64,000 nucleotides of DNA from assembly GCA_020849795.1 (NCBI GenBank), contig JADZFR010000036.1, forward strand, positions 36,673 through 100,672. The letters run 5' to 3'. Both the position numbers and the translations under genes were made by a program. Source of the stretch: Planctomycetota bacterium (GTDB lineage Bacteria; Planctomycetota; UBA8742; UBA2392). Of this stretch, positions 1 to 9,765 are shown piece by piece. Below the pieces are notes generated by a model, which worked only from the letters and a program-made list of their open reading frames with translations, did not search any database and was not told the origin of the DNA. How positions within the stretch are numbered: position 1 is the stretch's first letter; each line of letters begins with the position of its first letter.

Positions 1-191
1 GGCGGCAGATCGAACACGAGGTGGCAGTGATCGTCAACACCACCGAGGGCGTGCACGAAAGTGCCCAACTCGCGCGCGGCGCCGGCCATGCAGGCGTGCA
101 GGTCCGGTTTGAAATCGCCAACAATGAGCGGTGTGCGTTCGTGGGTGGCGAACACCATGTGAACGAGGATTTTGGCCTTCGTATGCGACAT
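1..191 (-). CDS. Y1 (IS200/RAYT-like) transposase, N-terminal part
   Basis: Partial gene reading leftwards off the window edge; 63 complete codons are visible. The ATG at 191-189 is preceded by GAGG with a 5-nt gap. The peptide begins MSHTKAKILVHMVFATHERT and carries D-D-H55-C-H57-L-V-F, the HUH metal-binding motif of Y1 single-strand transposases (IS200/IS605 TnpA and REP-associated tyrosine transposases); the catalytic Tyr would lie beyond the edge. These enzymes nick and join single-stranded DNA at hairpins. A 15-bp palindrome lies 65 bp upstream of the start, which fits a REP-associated (RAYT) enzyme, but an IS200-type insertion cannot be excluded without the flank. Family assignment is firm, subtype is inference. 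Confidence 0.85.
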   Translation of the reverse strand, partial: MSHTKAKILVHMVFATHERTPLIVGDFKPDLHACMAGAARELGTFVHALGGVDDHCHLVFDLP

Positions 192-220
192 GGGTGCCTC
201 GATTCGCCTGCGGCGTGTGT

Positions 221-316
221 CGGCGCTCCGCGCCTTGAGTTGTTGCGCTTGCAAACCCACACCGATCCGCTGGCGCGGATCGGTGTGGGCTTCCACTGTG
301 CCGGCGCTCCGCGCCT
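221..316. repeat. Palindrome with flanking direct repeats next to the Y1 transposase
   Basis: A perfect inverted repeat with 15-bp arms at 256-270 and 275-289 and a TGGC loop. It is flanked by two direct copies of CGGCGCTCCGCGCCT at 221-235 and 302-316. The location just upstream of a Y1 transposase start suggests a REP-like substrate. Read on the minus strand the hairpin is followed by a short TTT and could also end transcription of the U32 gene. Confidence 0.6.
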
Positions 317-342
317 GAATCAATTGTAGCTGGCCATCACAA

Positions 343-398
343 GCGTTTGGTTTCTGGCGTTCGGAGTCAGGCGTTCGGTCTCTGGCGTTTGGTTTCTG
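343..398. repeat. 14-bp tandem repeat, four copies
   Basis: Four adjacent 14-bp units (343-356, 357-370, 371-384, 385-398) with consensus GCGTTYGGTYTCTG; the first and last are identical and the second is the most divergent. Lies immediately downstream of the U32 stop codon. No function is evident. Confidence 0.75.
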
Positions 399-420
399 AC
401 GTCTGCCCTCCGGCGGACTC

Positions 421-3015
421 TTACTGCAAGCCGCGGGTCCAGTTGCCTTCGTGGGTTTGCGGCACGGTTTGCGCGTTCATCACCTGCTCGCAGATGCGGC
501 TGATCTGCCCGGCTGTGTATGCGCGGTGGATGAAGTCGAGCCTGAAGCGGTGGGCGCCGGCTTTCTCAAGTTCGCGGATGCGGCTGCCCAGGCAATACGC
601 CTGTTCGCCCAGGATGATGGTCTGACACCAGTTGTCGACGGCGAGATACTTGCGGCCGTCGGGCGCGGTCATTTCCATCCTGGTGAAGTCGCACTTGGCT
701 TTGCCGGGGCAGTGGCCGAGCATGTTGGCGTACACGCATGTTTCGGCAGTGAACAAGGGCGTGTCCTGGTACACGACGACGTCACTGACGTTGGCGAACT
801 CGCGCAGGATCTCGCGCATGTTCTCGATGCCGTCCTCAATGCTCAGCGTGATGCGCGACACGCCCTGCTCGATCCAGCTGCGCGCGGTTTCGCGGCTCAT
901 GGTATAGCAGGGCCAGTCTGTTGACACGTCAATGCCGTGGCGCTCGAACTCGGGCACTTGCGGCTCATAGATCGCGATGCCCGCGCGCGGGCTGATGCTG
1001 CGTGAGCGGCGCATGATCTGCGCGGTGTTCACGCGGCGCTTCTTGTCGATGCCGGCGGCCCGGGCGATGAACTCAAACCCGCCCAAGTTGGCAACCTGGA
1101 AGCGCCGTGCACCCTTGTCCCACAGGCTTTGCAGCTTGGCAGCCACCATCGGCGCCGTCCATGAGCGCAGGATGATCGGCACCTGGATGCGCAGCTTGTC
1201 GCCATGCTCCTCCCACGCATCCAGCACGCTGTCCTTTGTGCCATGCGCGATGTCGAGCACGACTTCATGCAGGTGCTCAAGCGGCAGCGCGGCAATGTAC
1301 TCCGCACGGTCGACCAGCGCGGCGAATCGCGTAGGCGGCAACGCGTTCTGGTCGATCGGCTGGCGCGGCTCTGCCGTCACCGCCGCCGTGGCGTCCTGCT
1401 GGTTCTTGACGCGCGCTGCCAGCACGACGCCGTCCAGGTCCTCAAAGAACAGGCGGCGCGCCTCATTGACCTCAGCCGCCGGGATGAACACGCCCGCCGG
1501 GATCACCGCGTTGAAGTTGCGCAGTTCAAAGCGCGTGCTGCCAAGCCGGTCAAAGAACTCGCGCAGGCGGTCTTCGTCCAGCGGCTGGCGGTCGGCGAAC
1601 AGCAGCTTGCAGGGGTACTCGCGCCGCAACTCAAGGTTGAAGACGCGGCCTACAATCTCGATCAAGCCGGGCATGCCCAATTCGGCCAGGCTGCCGGCGC
1701 CCGGGTTGACCTTCAACGCGATATCAAGATGCACAGGCACGCGGGCGCGTTCCTGTTTGCGCGGGATGCCGGTCGGGTACAGGCGCTTGATGGCGTTGCT
1801 TGAGACCAGTCGCAACTCGTCACCTTCACGCACACCGGGTTCGATCGGCAGGCTTACTTCTTCGCCCTGGTTGACCGTGAACACGCGCTTGCCGGCAAGG
1901 TTCATGCGATCAGCGCCGAAGCGCACGCCGCCGTCGTCATGGTTGGAGGCGTGACGAGCCAGTATGCCGTCGTGGCGTTCAAACGCGCGGGCGGCGCGAA
2001 AGTGCATGCGGTCGCCGCGGATGGCCTCGACTTTGCCCAGCGGCAGCCCCTGTGGTTCGCTTTCGTGGATATCGGCCTGGGCCTTGGCGTCGCCGTGGCT
2101 CTGGTGCAGGAACAGAGATGTGGTCTCGCGCGCGTAGATCAGCTTAAGCCGGTCTTCGTACTCGTGAATGTCGACCTCAACGCCGTCGAGCAACTTGCGG
2201 TACAGGTCAGTCACGCACGCCACGTACAGCGGCGGTTTGCGGCGACCCTCAATCTTCAGCGAAGACACGCCCAACTGCGCCAGCCGGCCGATGTCGGCGG
2301 CGGCAAACAGGTCGCGCATCGAAAACGCCTTGCCCTCGCCCTTGTCAGTCTTGAAGGTGTCGCGGCAGATGTAGGTGCACTTGCCGCGGTTGCCGCTGCG
2401 GCCTTCTTCCTGGCTGGCGAACAGGCAAAGCCCGCTGTAGCTGTAGCACAGGCTGCCGTGCACAAAGACCTCAAGCTGGATGCCGCTGGCACGCTGGATG
2501 GCGGCAATTTCATCCAGCGTGAGTTCGCGGGCCAGAATCGCGCGTTCAAACCCGTTGCGTTCGGCCCAGCGGGCGCCCTCGACGTTGTGGATCAGCATCT
2601 GGGTGCTGGCGTGCCACTTCAGGCGCGGGAACTGCTCGCGCACGCTGCGCATCACGCCCATGTCCTGCAGGATGATGGCGTCAACGCCAAGCTCTTCGCA
2701 GATGGCCAGCGACTCACAAACCTCGGGCCACTCGTTCTGCTGGATCACGGTGTTGATCGCGACGTAGACCTTGCGCCCCAGTTTGCGAGCGTGGCCTACC
2801 GCAAAGTCCAGGTCTTCGGGGTTGAAGTTCACCGCGTTGTCGCGCGCAGAAAACTTCTTCAGGCCCAGGTAGACCGCGTCGGCCCCCTGGTCCATCGCGG
2901 CATAGAACGCCTCAAGGGAGCCGGCGGGAGCAAGCAGTTCCGGCTTACGCAGAAACGGCGTAAGCGAGGCTTCGGATTGGACGGCGGTAGAGGTGGCGGA
3001 TTTTGATTCGCTCAT
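421..3015 (-). CDS. U32 family peptidase-like protein (long form)
   Basis: 864-residue cytoplasmic protein of the U32 family. Despite the name, characterised members (TrhP/YegQ, RlhA/YdcP) take part in hydroxylation of tRNA U34 or 23S rRNA, so an RNA-modification role is more likely than proteolysis; the specific target is not known here. The N-terminal half starts ELLAPAGSLEAFYAAMDQGA and holds the family signature E182-V-F-V-H-G-S-L-C190 with further Cys at 197, 213 and 217, probable metal/Fe-S ligands. The C-terminal half matches the second region of long U32 proteins. The start at 3015 was chosen because the upstream extension has no family similarity and the peptide MSESK leads directly into the domain. 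Monocistronic in appearance. Confidence 0.9.
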   Translation of the reverse strand: MSESKSATSTAVQSEASLTPFLRKPELLAPAGSLEAFYAAMDQGADAVYLGLKKFSARDNAVNFNPEDLDFAVGHARKLGRKVYVAINTVIQQNEWPEVCESLAICEELGVDAIILQDMGVMRSVREQFPRLKWHASTQMLIHNVEGARWAERNGFERAILARELTLDEIAAIQRASGIQLEVFVHGSLCYSYSGLCLFASQEEGRSGNRGKCTYICRDTFKTDKGEGKAFSMRDLFAAADIGRLAQLGVSSLKIEGRRKPPLYVACVTDLYRKLLDGVEVDIHEYEDRLKLIYARETTSLFLHQSHGDAKAQADIHESEPQGLPLGKVEAIRGDRMHFRAARAFERHDGILARHASNHDDGGVRFGADRMNLAGKRVFTVNQGEEVSLPIEPGVREGDELRLVSSNAIKRLYPTGIPRKQERARVPVHLDIALKVNPGAGSLAELGMPGLIEIVGRVFNLELRREYPCKLLFADRQPLDEDRLREFFDRLGSTRFELRNFNAVIPAGVFIPAAEVNEARRLFFEDLDGVVLAARVKNQQDATAAVTAEPRQPIDQNALPPTRFAALVDRAEYIAALPLEHLHEVVLDIAHGTKDSVLDAWEEHGDKLRIQVPIILRSWTAPMVAAKLQSLWDKGARRFQVANLGGFEFIARAAGIDKKRRVNTAQIMRRSRSISPRAGIAIYEPQVPEFERHGIDVSTDWPCYTMSRETARSWIEQGVSRITLSIEDGIENMREILREFANVSDVVVYQDTPLFTAETCVYANMLGHCPGKAKCDFTRMEMTAPDGRKYLAVDNWCQTIILGEQAYCLGSRIRELEKAGAHRFRLDFIHRAYTAGQISRICEQVMNAQTVPQTHEGNWTRGLQ

Positions 3016-3215
3016 CTTCGGTCTTTCCGGCGTGATCGCCGGGTAAGTCCTACTTCGTTCTGCGATGCAAGGACGGGGAGCATACCCCGTGACAATTGTA
3101 ATGCCAACGTGATTTTGCACAAAACCGCACAATGGACGTAAGTGTCTTCCCTGCCAGTAATTGCAAGGGGCGCAGCGTTCTGCGCCCCCAAGTTCTGCAG
3201 GATTGGACCGCCACC

Positions 3216-4193
3216 CTACTTCTTGTACCAGCGCACGTCCGGCACCTGCCACGTGGTCAGCTTGTCGGTGTAGTTGGCTTCGAGGTATTTGTCGCCCGAG
3301 CTGGCGTCGCCCTTGAGGTAGCAATCAAAGAACGCGACACAAAGCGCGCGGATATTGATGTTGGCCCGGCCCTTCTTGGTGTCCTCGTCGTCGGCGTTGG
3401 TGAAGTCGAGGTGGCCCACGCGCTCAAGCACCGCAAAGAACTTGTCGCCCTTGGGCATGGCGTCGTGGGAAGACTTCTTCTGGCGCCAGTCATCGTCGCC
3501 GCCGGCCAGATGCAGCACCGGCACTTCGACGGTTTCAAAACTCTGCTCGGAAAACCAGGGATTCAGCCCCAGCAAACCTTCGGCTGCCCCTGCCGCCATC
3601 GGCACGATGCAATCAACTCGCGGATCCGACAGGTCGCGAAACCCGCCGCTCAGGTCCTGGTGCGCGCCGCCGATGGCCTGTGCCGTGCCGCCGCCGAAGC
3701 TGTGGCCGGTCACGCCGACGTGGTCGAGGTCAATCAAGCCGGCAAGTTGCGGGTGCGATAGGTTCCAGTCCTCAGCTTCGTCAATCAGAAAGCTGACGTC
3801 GCGGGTGCGGTGGCGCAGTTCGTCGGGGTCGTACAGCGCTTCGGCCAGTTCAAACACGTCAAGGCGCGAGCTACTGCCCACATGCTCGGGCACTGCAACC
3901 ACGTACCCGTGTGACGCAAGGTGCTTGGCCAGATAGGTGTAGTGTGAGCGGTCGCCGCCCAAGCCGTGCGAAAGCACTACCAGCGGGAATGGCCCGCCGG
4001 ATTTGGGCGCATACACGCTGGTCGGCACGTCGCGCGAGCGCGAGCCGTCGCGCAGGTCGTCAAAGTCCACACGCCGCGAAGAATACGCGCCCTGGCCGGC
4101 TGGGCCGTCATCGTCGTGTTTGGTCGAAGTATCACAGGCGGAAACTGCAAACAGCACAACCAGCAAAGCCGCCAATCCAGCCAGCTTAGGCAT
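3216..4193 (-). CDS. Alpha/beta-hydrolase lipoprotein (PAF-acetylhydrolase-like)
   Basis: 325-residue predicted lipoprotein esterase/lipase-type hydrolase. Signal peptide with lipobox V-S-A-C20. Oxyanion-hole motif S-H76-G-L-G-G, nucleophile elbow G-H-S165-F-G-G, acid candidates D233-D235 and catalytic His261 in V-G-H-L-D-F are all present and correctly ordered, so it should be active at the cell envelope. Overall layout resembles the platelet-activating-factor acetylhydrolase/dienelactone-hydrolase group; the substrate is unknown. The ATG at 4193 is preceded by a GGGGG tract; an upstream in-frame ATG would place 25 non-signal residues ahead of the signal peptide. Same strand as the U32 gene but about 200 bp apart. 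Confidence 0.85.
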   Translation of the reverse strand: MPKLAGLAALLVVLFAVSACDTSTKHDDDGPAGQGAYSSRRVDFDDLRDGSRSRDVPTSVYAPKSGGPFPLVVLSHGLGGDRSHYTYLAKHLASHGYVVAVPEHVGSSSRLDVFELAEALYDPDELRHRTRDVSFLIDEAEDWNLSHPQLAGLIDLDHVGVTGHSFGGGTAQAIGGAHQDLSGGFRDLSDPRVDCIVPMAAGAAEGLLGLNPWFSEQSFETVEVPVLHLAGGDDDWRQKKSSHDAMPKGDKFFAVLERVGHLDFTNADDEDTKKGRANINIRALCVAFFDCYLKGDASSGDKYLEANYTDKLTTWQVPDVRWYKK

Positions 4194-4292
4194 GGCAATC
4201 CCCCGTAAGGCGACTCGTGAGCGACGAGCTGAAGGATTGTTACACGCGGCGGCGCGGCAATTGCACAAATTCTGGAAAACCTGACGGTGCGT

Positions 4293-7064
4293 TCAGCTTC
4301 CGCGCACGGCAACGCGGGTGTGCTCGCCCGAGCGAACCTGAAACGTGACCCAGAACTTCTCTGGCGCGCCCTCCCACGGGATCACGCGGTAGCGTCCCGG
4401 CGGCAGCTCAATCTCGGGTACCACGAAACGCGGCGGCAGGCCCGGCCGAACGTATCTTGCCGCCAGTCCATCGCTGAGTCTCGGTGGCTCGCCGACCAGT
4501 TCGTCCGGACAATCCACGCGCCAAAGTAGCGGCTTGCCGCTCATCCACCAATGATCCTCGCCCGGGGCAACGCCACCGCGGCCACAACACGAAAACGAGA
4601 CGCGCCCGGCGGCCTGATAGTCCAGGCAGGCCAGGTCCAGGGTCGTGGCACCGGGCGTAAGGTCCACTTGTGTTCGCGCGCTTCGGGATACCTTGTTCAC
4701 TGTGCGCCCCACCACCAAAGTCAGCTTGCCGACAGGCATCTGGTTCACGCCTTCGCGCACCCGAATCTCACCGACAACGCTGTGCCAGGCCAACTCAATG
4801 TCTTCTGCGGGTGCGCCGGTCAGCGTGAGCTCGCATGGGCCGGCGTCAAAGTCTGCGGGTGTAACCAGCAGGCGGCCGGGGCAGGCTGCAACCCGAGTAG
4901 TATCTGGCTTCCCGGAGCAACTGACCTCAACAACGACGTCGCCCCTGGAAGCAACAATCACGAAGTGTCCCGGACCCGCCTTTAACACGCGGCCTTCGGG
5001 TACGCGCATGTTCGCTGCGGACCCCACGGTCCTGCGGGCCATACGGGTCGCACCTTGCCCCAACTCGACTTCGGGCAGGTCTTCGGCACTGAACCCGTCG
5101 CACACCACCTCAAGCGCACACAGCTCCGGCGTCTGGTCGAGCTCGAACAGGACTGACTCTGCGGCTCGTCCATGAAGCGACCGCGCACCCCAAATCGTGC
5201 ATGTTTCACCGACCAGTTCCCATCGATACACGGCCGGCGGCAGCGTCCACACTCGCGAAGCCGACGGCGACAACATGTCGTAGTACACATCGCCTGCACG
5301 AAGCTGCGCGTCGATTGAATACAGATGTTCCTGGGCGGACTGCCACATATCGTCGCTGTACAGGTTCAACTGCAACTCCATGCGCTGGGGCGCAAGCAAG
5401 GCGGTCAGCCTTGCGCCGACACTGAATGTCACTTGCTTGCTCGGAATGTCGAAAACGTCGCTGCGCATGTCCCCCGGCGCAAGCGTAAACGTGATCGGAT
5501 CGAGTCCCGGCGCCCACGCGCTGTAGGTGCCGGCAAGCAGTCGCCAATTCCTGCACTCGCGAGTGGCTTCATCGAATGTCGCCTGCAACTCCCCAGGCGT
5601 TTCGTATCGGCCGCCCAGCACAAACACACTTGCCTCTGCAAGGACCTGGCCGGCGAACTGGACAACCGGCGACCACGATGCCACGGCGCGTTCACCGATC
5701 AGGATCGTGGCCGATTGATGGCTCGCGGGACCAACTTCCATGGTCACAGAGTTGCAGCCATAGCGCAGGCCCGTGTCGGCTTCAAACCGCCATAGCCCTG
5801 ACACGAGCCCTACCACAACGCACTCCCACACGCCCGGCGCGCTTTGCCCAACCACCCAGCTTGCGCGCAGGCGGTCGTCAAAGCCGCAGTCGGTGCCCGC
5901 AGGGCCTGCCGGGCTGGCCGAAAAGTCGATGACCAGCGAGCGCGTGATGTCTTCGTCGCGGCACTCGACGCGCACGCTGACTGCCGAAAGCAGCGGTGCC
6001 TCCAGCATCACCTCGACGCGATTGGAGCCCGGGGACAGCATCACGTCGGCAGACCCCACACCCCCGCCCACGCCGGAAGCCACCACAAGCATTCGCCCTG
6101 GCGAAAAGCCCCCCGATCGCCAGTGACCACCGGCGTCGACATCGTTGGCGGGACCGCCTGCGCTGACCGGGCTGCGGGCCATTTCCAGCACGCTGCCATC
6201 ACCGGCCCGTGCACCAAACTCACGGTACGCAGCCAGAGTCCGGGCATCTTCGATCGTGTCATACACGTCCTGCGACGGCAGACGATAATCGCACGTCACG
6301 TCGACGCCGTACTGCAACCATTGCGGCCGATCCACTTCGGCCCATTCAATGTCACATGCGGACACGGCGCGACCATAGTGGTCGATTACGTTCACTTGCA
6401 GCATCGCGGACCTGCGCACATGGACGTCAACCGGCCGTGTCAGCGGGCTGTCGGGCAGGCGCGCCAGCGTCGTCGCCAATTCGTTGTGGTCGGTCCAGAG
6501 CCACCAGCCTTCGGGAATCGGCACCAACACTCTGAGTACGCCGGCGTTCGGGAACATCTCCGCATCCGAATCCTGCTCGCCTTCCCTCTGCCCGGCAAGT
6601 TCACGGTCGTCCACCCGAACGCTTTGCTTGAACAGCCCGCGCTCGTCGGTCGGGCGCAGCACGCGACGCGTGTCACCGGATTGGCCGGAACGGACAAGCT
6701 CGAGTGCCTGGCAGAAGTCGATGCGAACCGACGCGTCTGTTCCACGGCTGAACCGGGCCTGCAATGGCATCAATGCGCACGGCATGGCCGCCAGCGGCTT
6801 GCGGGAATCCACGTCAATCAGCCGCAGCCACAGTTCACCCCTTCGGGGGTCGTTGTCTACTTGTGGCGCGGGGGGTGTTGCCGGTTCTGGTGCGACTGAG
6901 CCCGAATCCTGTGCGGGCGTGCCGGGCCGGCGGTCTTCGTCGGCGCGTACGGACTCGGGCAGACGGACTTCGGGCGGCGTAGTGGGCTGCAATGCAGCCC
7001 ACAGCGCCAGCAGGATCAGCGCCGTGGTCACGGGCAAGGCGAACAGCAACGGTTTGAAACGCAT
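4293..7064 (-). CDS. Large membrane-anchored/exported protein of unknown function
   Basis: 923-residue protein with a hydrophobic N-terminal segment (about residues 8-27), then a Pro/Ala-rich linker to about residue 70, then a long region rich in Val, Gly, Pro and Trp with regularly spaced beta-type segments, consistent with repeated immunoglobulin- or carboxypeptidase-regulatory-like sandwiches. I recognise no catalytic motif. It probably faces the periplasm or surface. It lies between the hydrolase lipoprotein and another exported unknown on the same strand, 99 bp from the former's start, so co-expression is possible. The ATG at 7064 has only a weak ribosome-binding site. Confidence 0.75.
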   Translation of the reverse strand: MRFKPLLFALPVTTALILLALWAALQPTTPPEVRLPESVRADEDRRPGTPAQDSGSVAPEPATPPAPQVDNDPRRGELWLRLIDVDSRKPLAAMPCALMPLQARFSRGTDASVRIDFCQALELVRSGQSGDTRRVLRPTDERGLFKQSVRVDDRELAGQREGEQDSDAEMFPNAGVLRVLVPIPEGWWLWTDHNELATTLARLPDSPLTRPVDVHVRRSAMLQVNVIDHYGRAVSACDIEWAEVDRPQWLQYGVDVTCDYRLPSQDVYDTIEDARTLAAYREFGARAGDGSVLEMARSPVSAGGPANDVDAGGHWRSGGFSPGRMLVVASGVGGGVGSADVMLSPGSNRVEVMLEAPLLSAVSVRVECRDEDITRSLVIDFSASPAGPAGTDCGFDDRLRASWVVGQSAPGVWECVVVGLVSGLWRFEADTGLRYGCNSVTMEVGPASHQSATILIGERAVASWSPVVQFAGQVLAEASVFVLGGRYETPGELQATFDEATRECRNWRLLAGTYSAWAPGLDPITFTLAPGDMRSDVFDIPSKQVTFSVGARLTALLAPQRMELQLNLYSDDMWQSAQEHLYSIDAQLRAGDVYYDMLSPSASRVWTLPPAVYRWELVGETCTIWGARSLHGRAAESVLFELDQTPELCALEVVCDGFSAEDLPEVELGQGATRMARRTVGSAANMRVPEGRVLKAGPGHFVIVASRGDVVVEVSCSGKPDTTRVAACPGRLLVTPADFDAGPCELTLTGAPAEDIELAWHSVVGEIRVREGVNQMPVGKLTLVVGRTVNKVSRSARTQVDLTPGATTLDLACLDYQAAGRVSFSCCGRGGVAPGEDHWWMSGKPLLWRVDCPDELVGEPPRLSDGLAARYVRPGLPPRFVVPEIELPPGRYRVIPWEGAPEKFWVTFQVRSGEHTRVAVRGS

Positions 7065-7148
7065 GGCACCGCTTGTTCAAGGGTGCCCCGGGAACGGAAT
7101 TGTACACAGGCGCCGTGCTGCCGCGCACCACATTTCTTGCAACGCAAA

Positions 7149-7170
7149 GGGGGCTCCTGCCGGAGCCCCC
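7149..7170 (-). terminator. Hairpin terminator for the 7192-8796 gene
   Basis: 9-bp perfect GC stem (7149-7157 with 7162-7170) and TGCC/GGCA loop, followed on the minus strand by TTTGCGTT. It begins 22 bp beyond the stop codon of the upstream minus-strand gene. Confidence 0.7.
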
Positions 7171-7191
7171 AGTTGTCGCGCTGTGCTGAGC

Positions 7192-8796
7192 TTAGTTAAC
7201 CGTCAGCGGAATCGACGCCGTGTTGGTCTTGATCGTGTAGAAACCCCACTGTGCCCACCAACCGCCGGCCGGGCGGCAGTGCGGCGCCACGCAGGTGATG
7301 GTTGCCCCGCCACGGGCGTTGGCCCAGATGGTGTCGGCGTTGGGGTTGTAGGTGGCGACGGTGCTGTTGCTGACGCGCACGCCTTCCCAACCGCCCAGCG
7401 GCGCCCCCATGCCCAGGCCGATGATGCTGAGAATCGCGCTCATCACGCTGTAGGGCACGTTCAGCAGGTTGGCAACGATGCCGCCGACGCTGAAGCGGTA
7501 CTGGCCCATGTACAGGTTGAAGTTGTCGATCACCAGCACGGTGTAGTTGCTGCCCGGCACCACGCTCTGCTGGAAGAAGCCCTGCTGGGTCATCCAGTTC
7601 GTGAGCCACTGCGGCACCATCGACGCCAGCTGCTGCACATACACCGCGTACTGCGCCATGGTCGGGTACTGCTGCATGCGCTGTGTGATCCAGCTTGCCG
7701 CGGCTGTTGCCGCCGCGCCGACGGTCTGCTGGAACAGCGCCATGTTGAACGGCTGTTCGGTCTCAAAGCGGCCGCGGGCCAGCACGCTGCCGCTGCTGCC
7801 GGGCCACAGTGTCATCTGGGTCGAGCCTGCGGTGACGCGCACCAGGTCAGACGGGATCAGGGTGTTGATCAGGTCGTGCGGGGTCTGCAGCGTGGCGCTG
7901 ACGCCTGCGGCCCAGGTTGCGATCTGCTGCGCGTACTGGCCGATGACCGGCACGTTTGCCAGCGCGTTGCCGGCCCACGCCAGCAGCGCCATCACGCCGC
8001 GGATTTCTCCCATCAGCAGGCTTGCGAAGTCGGCCTTGAGCAGCGCTGACTCAATCATCGCCGCGGTGCCGTTGTACAGCGGGCTGCCGCTGCTGTAGAT
8101 CTGGGTCAGCGAGACACCACCGGCGTGCGCCAGCAGGTCAAGGATTTCGCTGTTGTCGAGCAACTGCTGAAGCACTGCCAGCTCTGCGTCGCTGAGGTTG
8201 TTGTTGAACGTGCCGATCGTCTGCAGCAGGTCGGCCTGCTGGCCCAGGGCCCCGCTGGCAACGTTGGCGTCGGCCGCTGTAATCAGGCCTTCCTGCAACA
8301 GCGTGTCCACAGTCTCGACGGCCAGCATCACCAGGCGGCTGAGGCCGTTGGCGGTGACCGCGTCAAACGTGCCGCGCGTGTACGTCAGCGTGGTCTCGAA
8401 AGCGTGAATGGTCAGGGGCTGCGGGTGGCGGTCCAACGTGTCGCCGTTCATGTCAATCAGCGCCAGGTTGACAATCGTGTCGGTCTGGGCAAACGGCGGC
8501 ACAAGCACATAGGCTTTGCCGGCTTCGACATGGAAGGGCGGAATGGCGGCTTTGTCGGTGCCGTTGTCGAACTCAACGAGGAAGCCTGCGTTGATCTCTG
8601 AGCCCGAACCCTTGACTTCAATGGCAAGAATCTCGCCCGGCTCGGCACTCTGGGCCGGCAGGGTGCTTGAGCCGAAGCTGACCGGCTCAGGCTTGCTGTC
8701 TTCTTTGGCTTCAGGCTGACAGGCGGCTGCCAGTACGGAAAGGGCCGCGGCCAAGGCGAGCGTGGCTCGCTGTGCCAATTTGCGTGTCAAAAACAT
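7192..8796 (-). CDS. Predicted lipoprotein, unknown function
   Basis: 534 residues. N-terminal signal peptide ends with L-A-A-A-C26, a good lipobox, so it should be lipid-anchored. The mature protein starts with a short acidic linker, then a beta-rich domain (about 35-135), then a largely helical, Ala/Gln/Leu-rich middle with hydrophobic stretches (about 270-470) and a beta-type C-terminus. I recognise no family. A hairpin terminator follows it and the gene to its right is divergent, so it is probably transcribed alone. Confidence 0.75.
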   Translation of the reverse strand: MFLTRKLAQRATLALAAALSVLAAACQPEAKEDSKPEPVSFGSSTLPAQSAEPGEILAIEVKGSGSEINAGFLVEFDNGTDKAAIPPFHVEAGKAYVLVPPFAQTDTIVNLALIDMNGDTLDRHPQPLTIHAFETTLTYTRGTFDAVTANGLSRLVMLAVETVDTLLQEGLITAADANVASGALGQQADLLQTIGTFNNNLSDAELAVLQQLLDNSEILDLLAHAGGVSLTQIYSSGSPLYNGTAAMIESALLKADFASLLMGEIRGVMALLAWAGNALANVPVIGQYAQQIATWAAGVSATLQTPHDLINTLIPSDLVRVTAGSTQMTLWPGSSGSVLARGRFETEQPFNMALFQQTVGAAATAAASWITQRMQQYPTMAQYAVYVQQLASMVPQWLTNWMTQQGFFQQSVVPGSNYTVLVIDNFNLYMGQYRFSVGGIVANLLNVPYSVMSAILSIIGLGMGAPLGGWEGVRVSNSTVATYNPNADTIWANARGGATITCVAPHCRPAGGWWAQWGFYTIKTNTASIPLTVN

Positions 8797-9027
8797 GGGC
8801 GTCGTTCCTCACAATAGGTCCAAGGGATCGTGCAAACTGCGTCAGTTGTCCGAATGAAGGGGGAGAGCGTAGGCGCTGAGCCATTGATCTCAAGGAAAAA
8901 CCCTGAAAATCCGATGATGAAACGATGACGCCGACAACCCCCTGCAGTTGTCATCTTTCCAGTGCTTGCGCAGGTAATGACTTGCGTAAACAATATAGGG
9001 GCGGGCGAACGCAAGCTGGAGATCGCT

Positions 9028-9765
9028 GTGATTTCAACATTTCGCCCCCTCACCCTTGGCGCGCTGCTGCTGGCAATGCTGGCGGCGGGTTGTTCCTCCA
9101 CCCCGGCCAAGGTCGAGCGTCAGCAACGCGAGTCGCCGCCCTACACGATCATCGTGAGGCAAGAGCGCTCGGCCCGTGTGTCGTCGGACGGGTTCAGCGC
9201 CTCATTCGGGTTTGAGGTGATTTCACCGCTTGACCTGGCGCGCAACTCGCTGGTCCAGGAACTGACGCAGGAGGTTGTGCTGGAGCGCAAAGACGGCTCC
9301 ACTTCAACCCGCAGCTTGCGCCTTGTCGAAGCCTTCAAGCTTGAGCGCCTGTTCATCGACGCGCAGGGCCAGAACCACTACCGCTTGCTGTTTGGGCAGG
9401 GCGACCACCACTCGATCAAGGGCCTGAGTGAGTTGCCGGCCGACGTGATCGGAGTGACGGTGCATCGCCGGGTGTTCGCGTACGTGGCCAACGTGTATGG
9501 CGCCGACTTCACGTCCAACGGATTCGCGCACCTGCCGCGCAACCAGGACGGCAGCGTCATCACAAAGGCGCCGCGCAAGTTCAACGAGATGTACCAGGAA
9601 TTCCATGAAACGCGCGGATGGCTGGAAGACTCCGCCGATTCACTGGGACTGGTGTACCGGATCGAGTACCACCTGGTGCGCACCGGCAGCGGCAGCCCGC
9701 AGTTCGTCATGGACCGTGCGGGCGGCCTGGGTTACGTCGAAGAACCCACCGTGATCGTGCGCTAG
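9028..9765 (+). CDS. Predicted lipoprotein, unknown function
   Basis: 245 residues starting at GTG 9028, chosen because GGAG sits 6 nt upstream and the resulting N-terminus is a clean lipoprotein signal (lipobox L-A-A-G-C22); a longer frame to 8962 would bury the signal. The mature part is mixed alpha/beta with no motif I can name. It converges on the receiver-PilZ gene, with which it shares a CTAG tetranucleotide containing both stop codons. Confidence 0.75.
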   Translation: MISTFRPLTLGALLLAMLAAGCSSTPAKVERQQRESPPYTIIVRQERSARVSSDGFSASFGFEVISPLDLARNSLVQELTQEVVLERKDGSTSTRSLRLVEAFKLERLFIDAQGQNHYRLLFGQGDHHSIKGLSELPADVIGVTVHRRVFAYVANVYGADFTSNGFAHLPRNQDGSVITKAPRKFNEMYQEFHETRGWLEDSADSLGLVYRIEYHLVRTGSGSPQFVMDRAGGLGYVEEPTVIVR

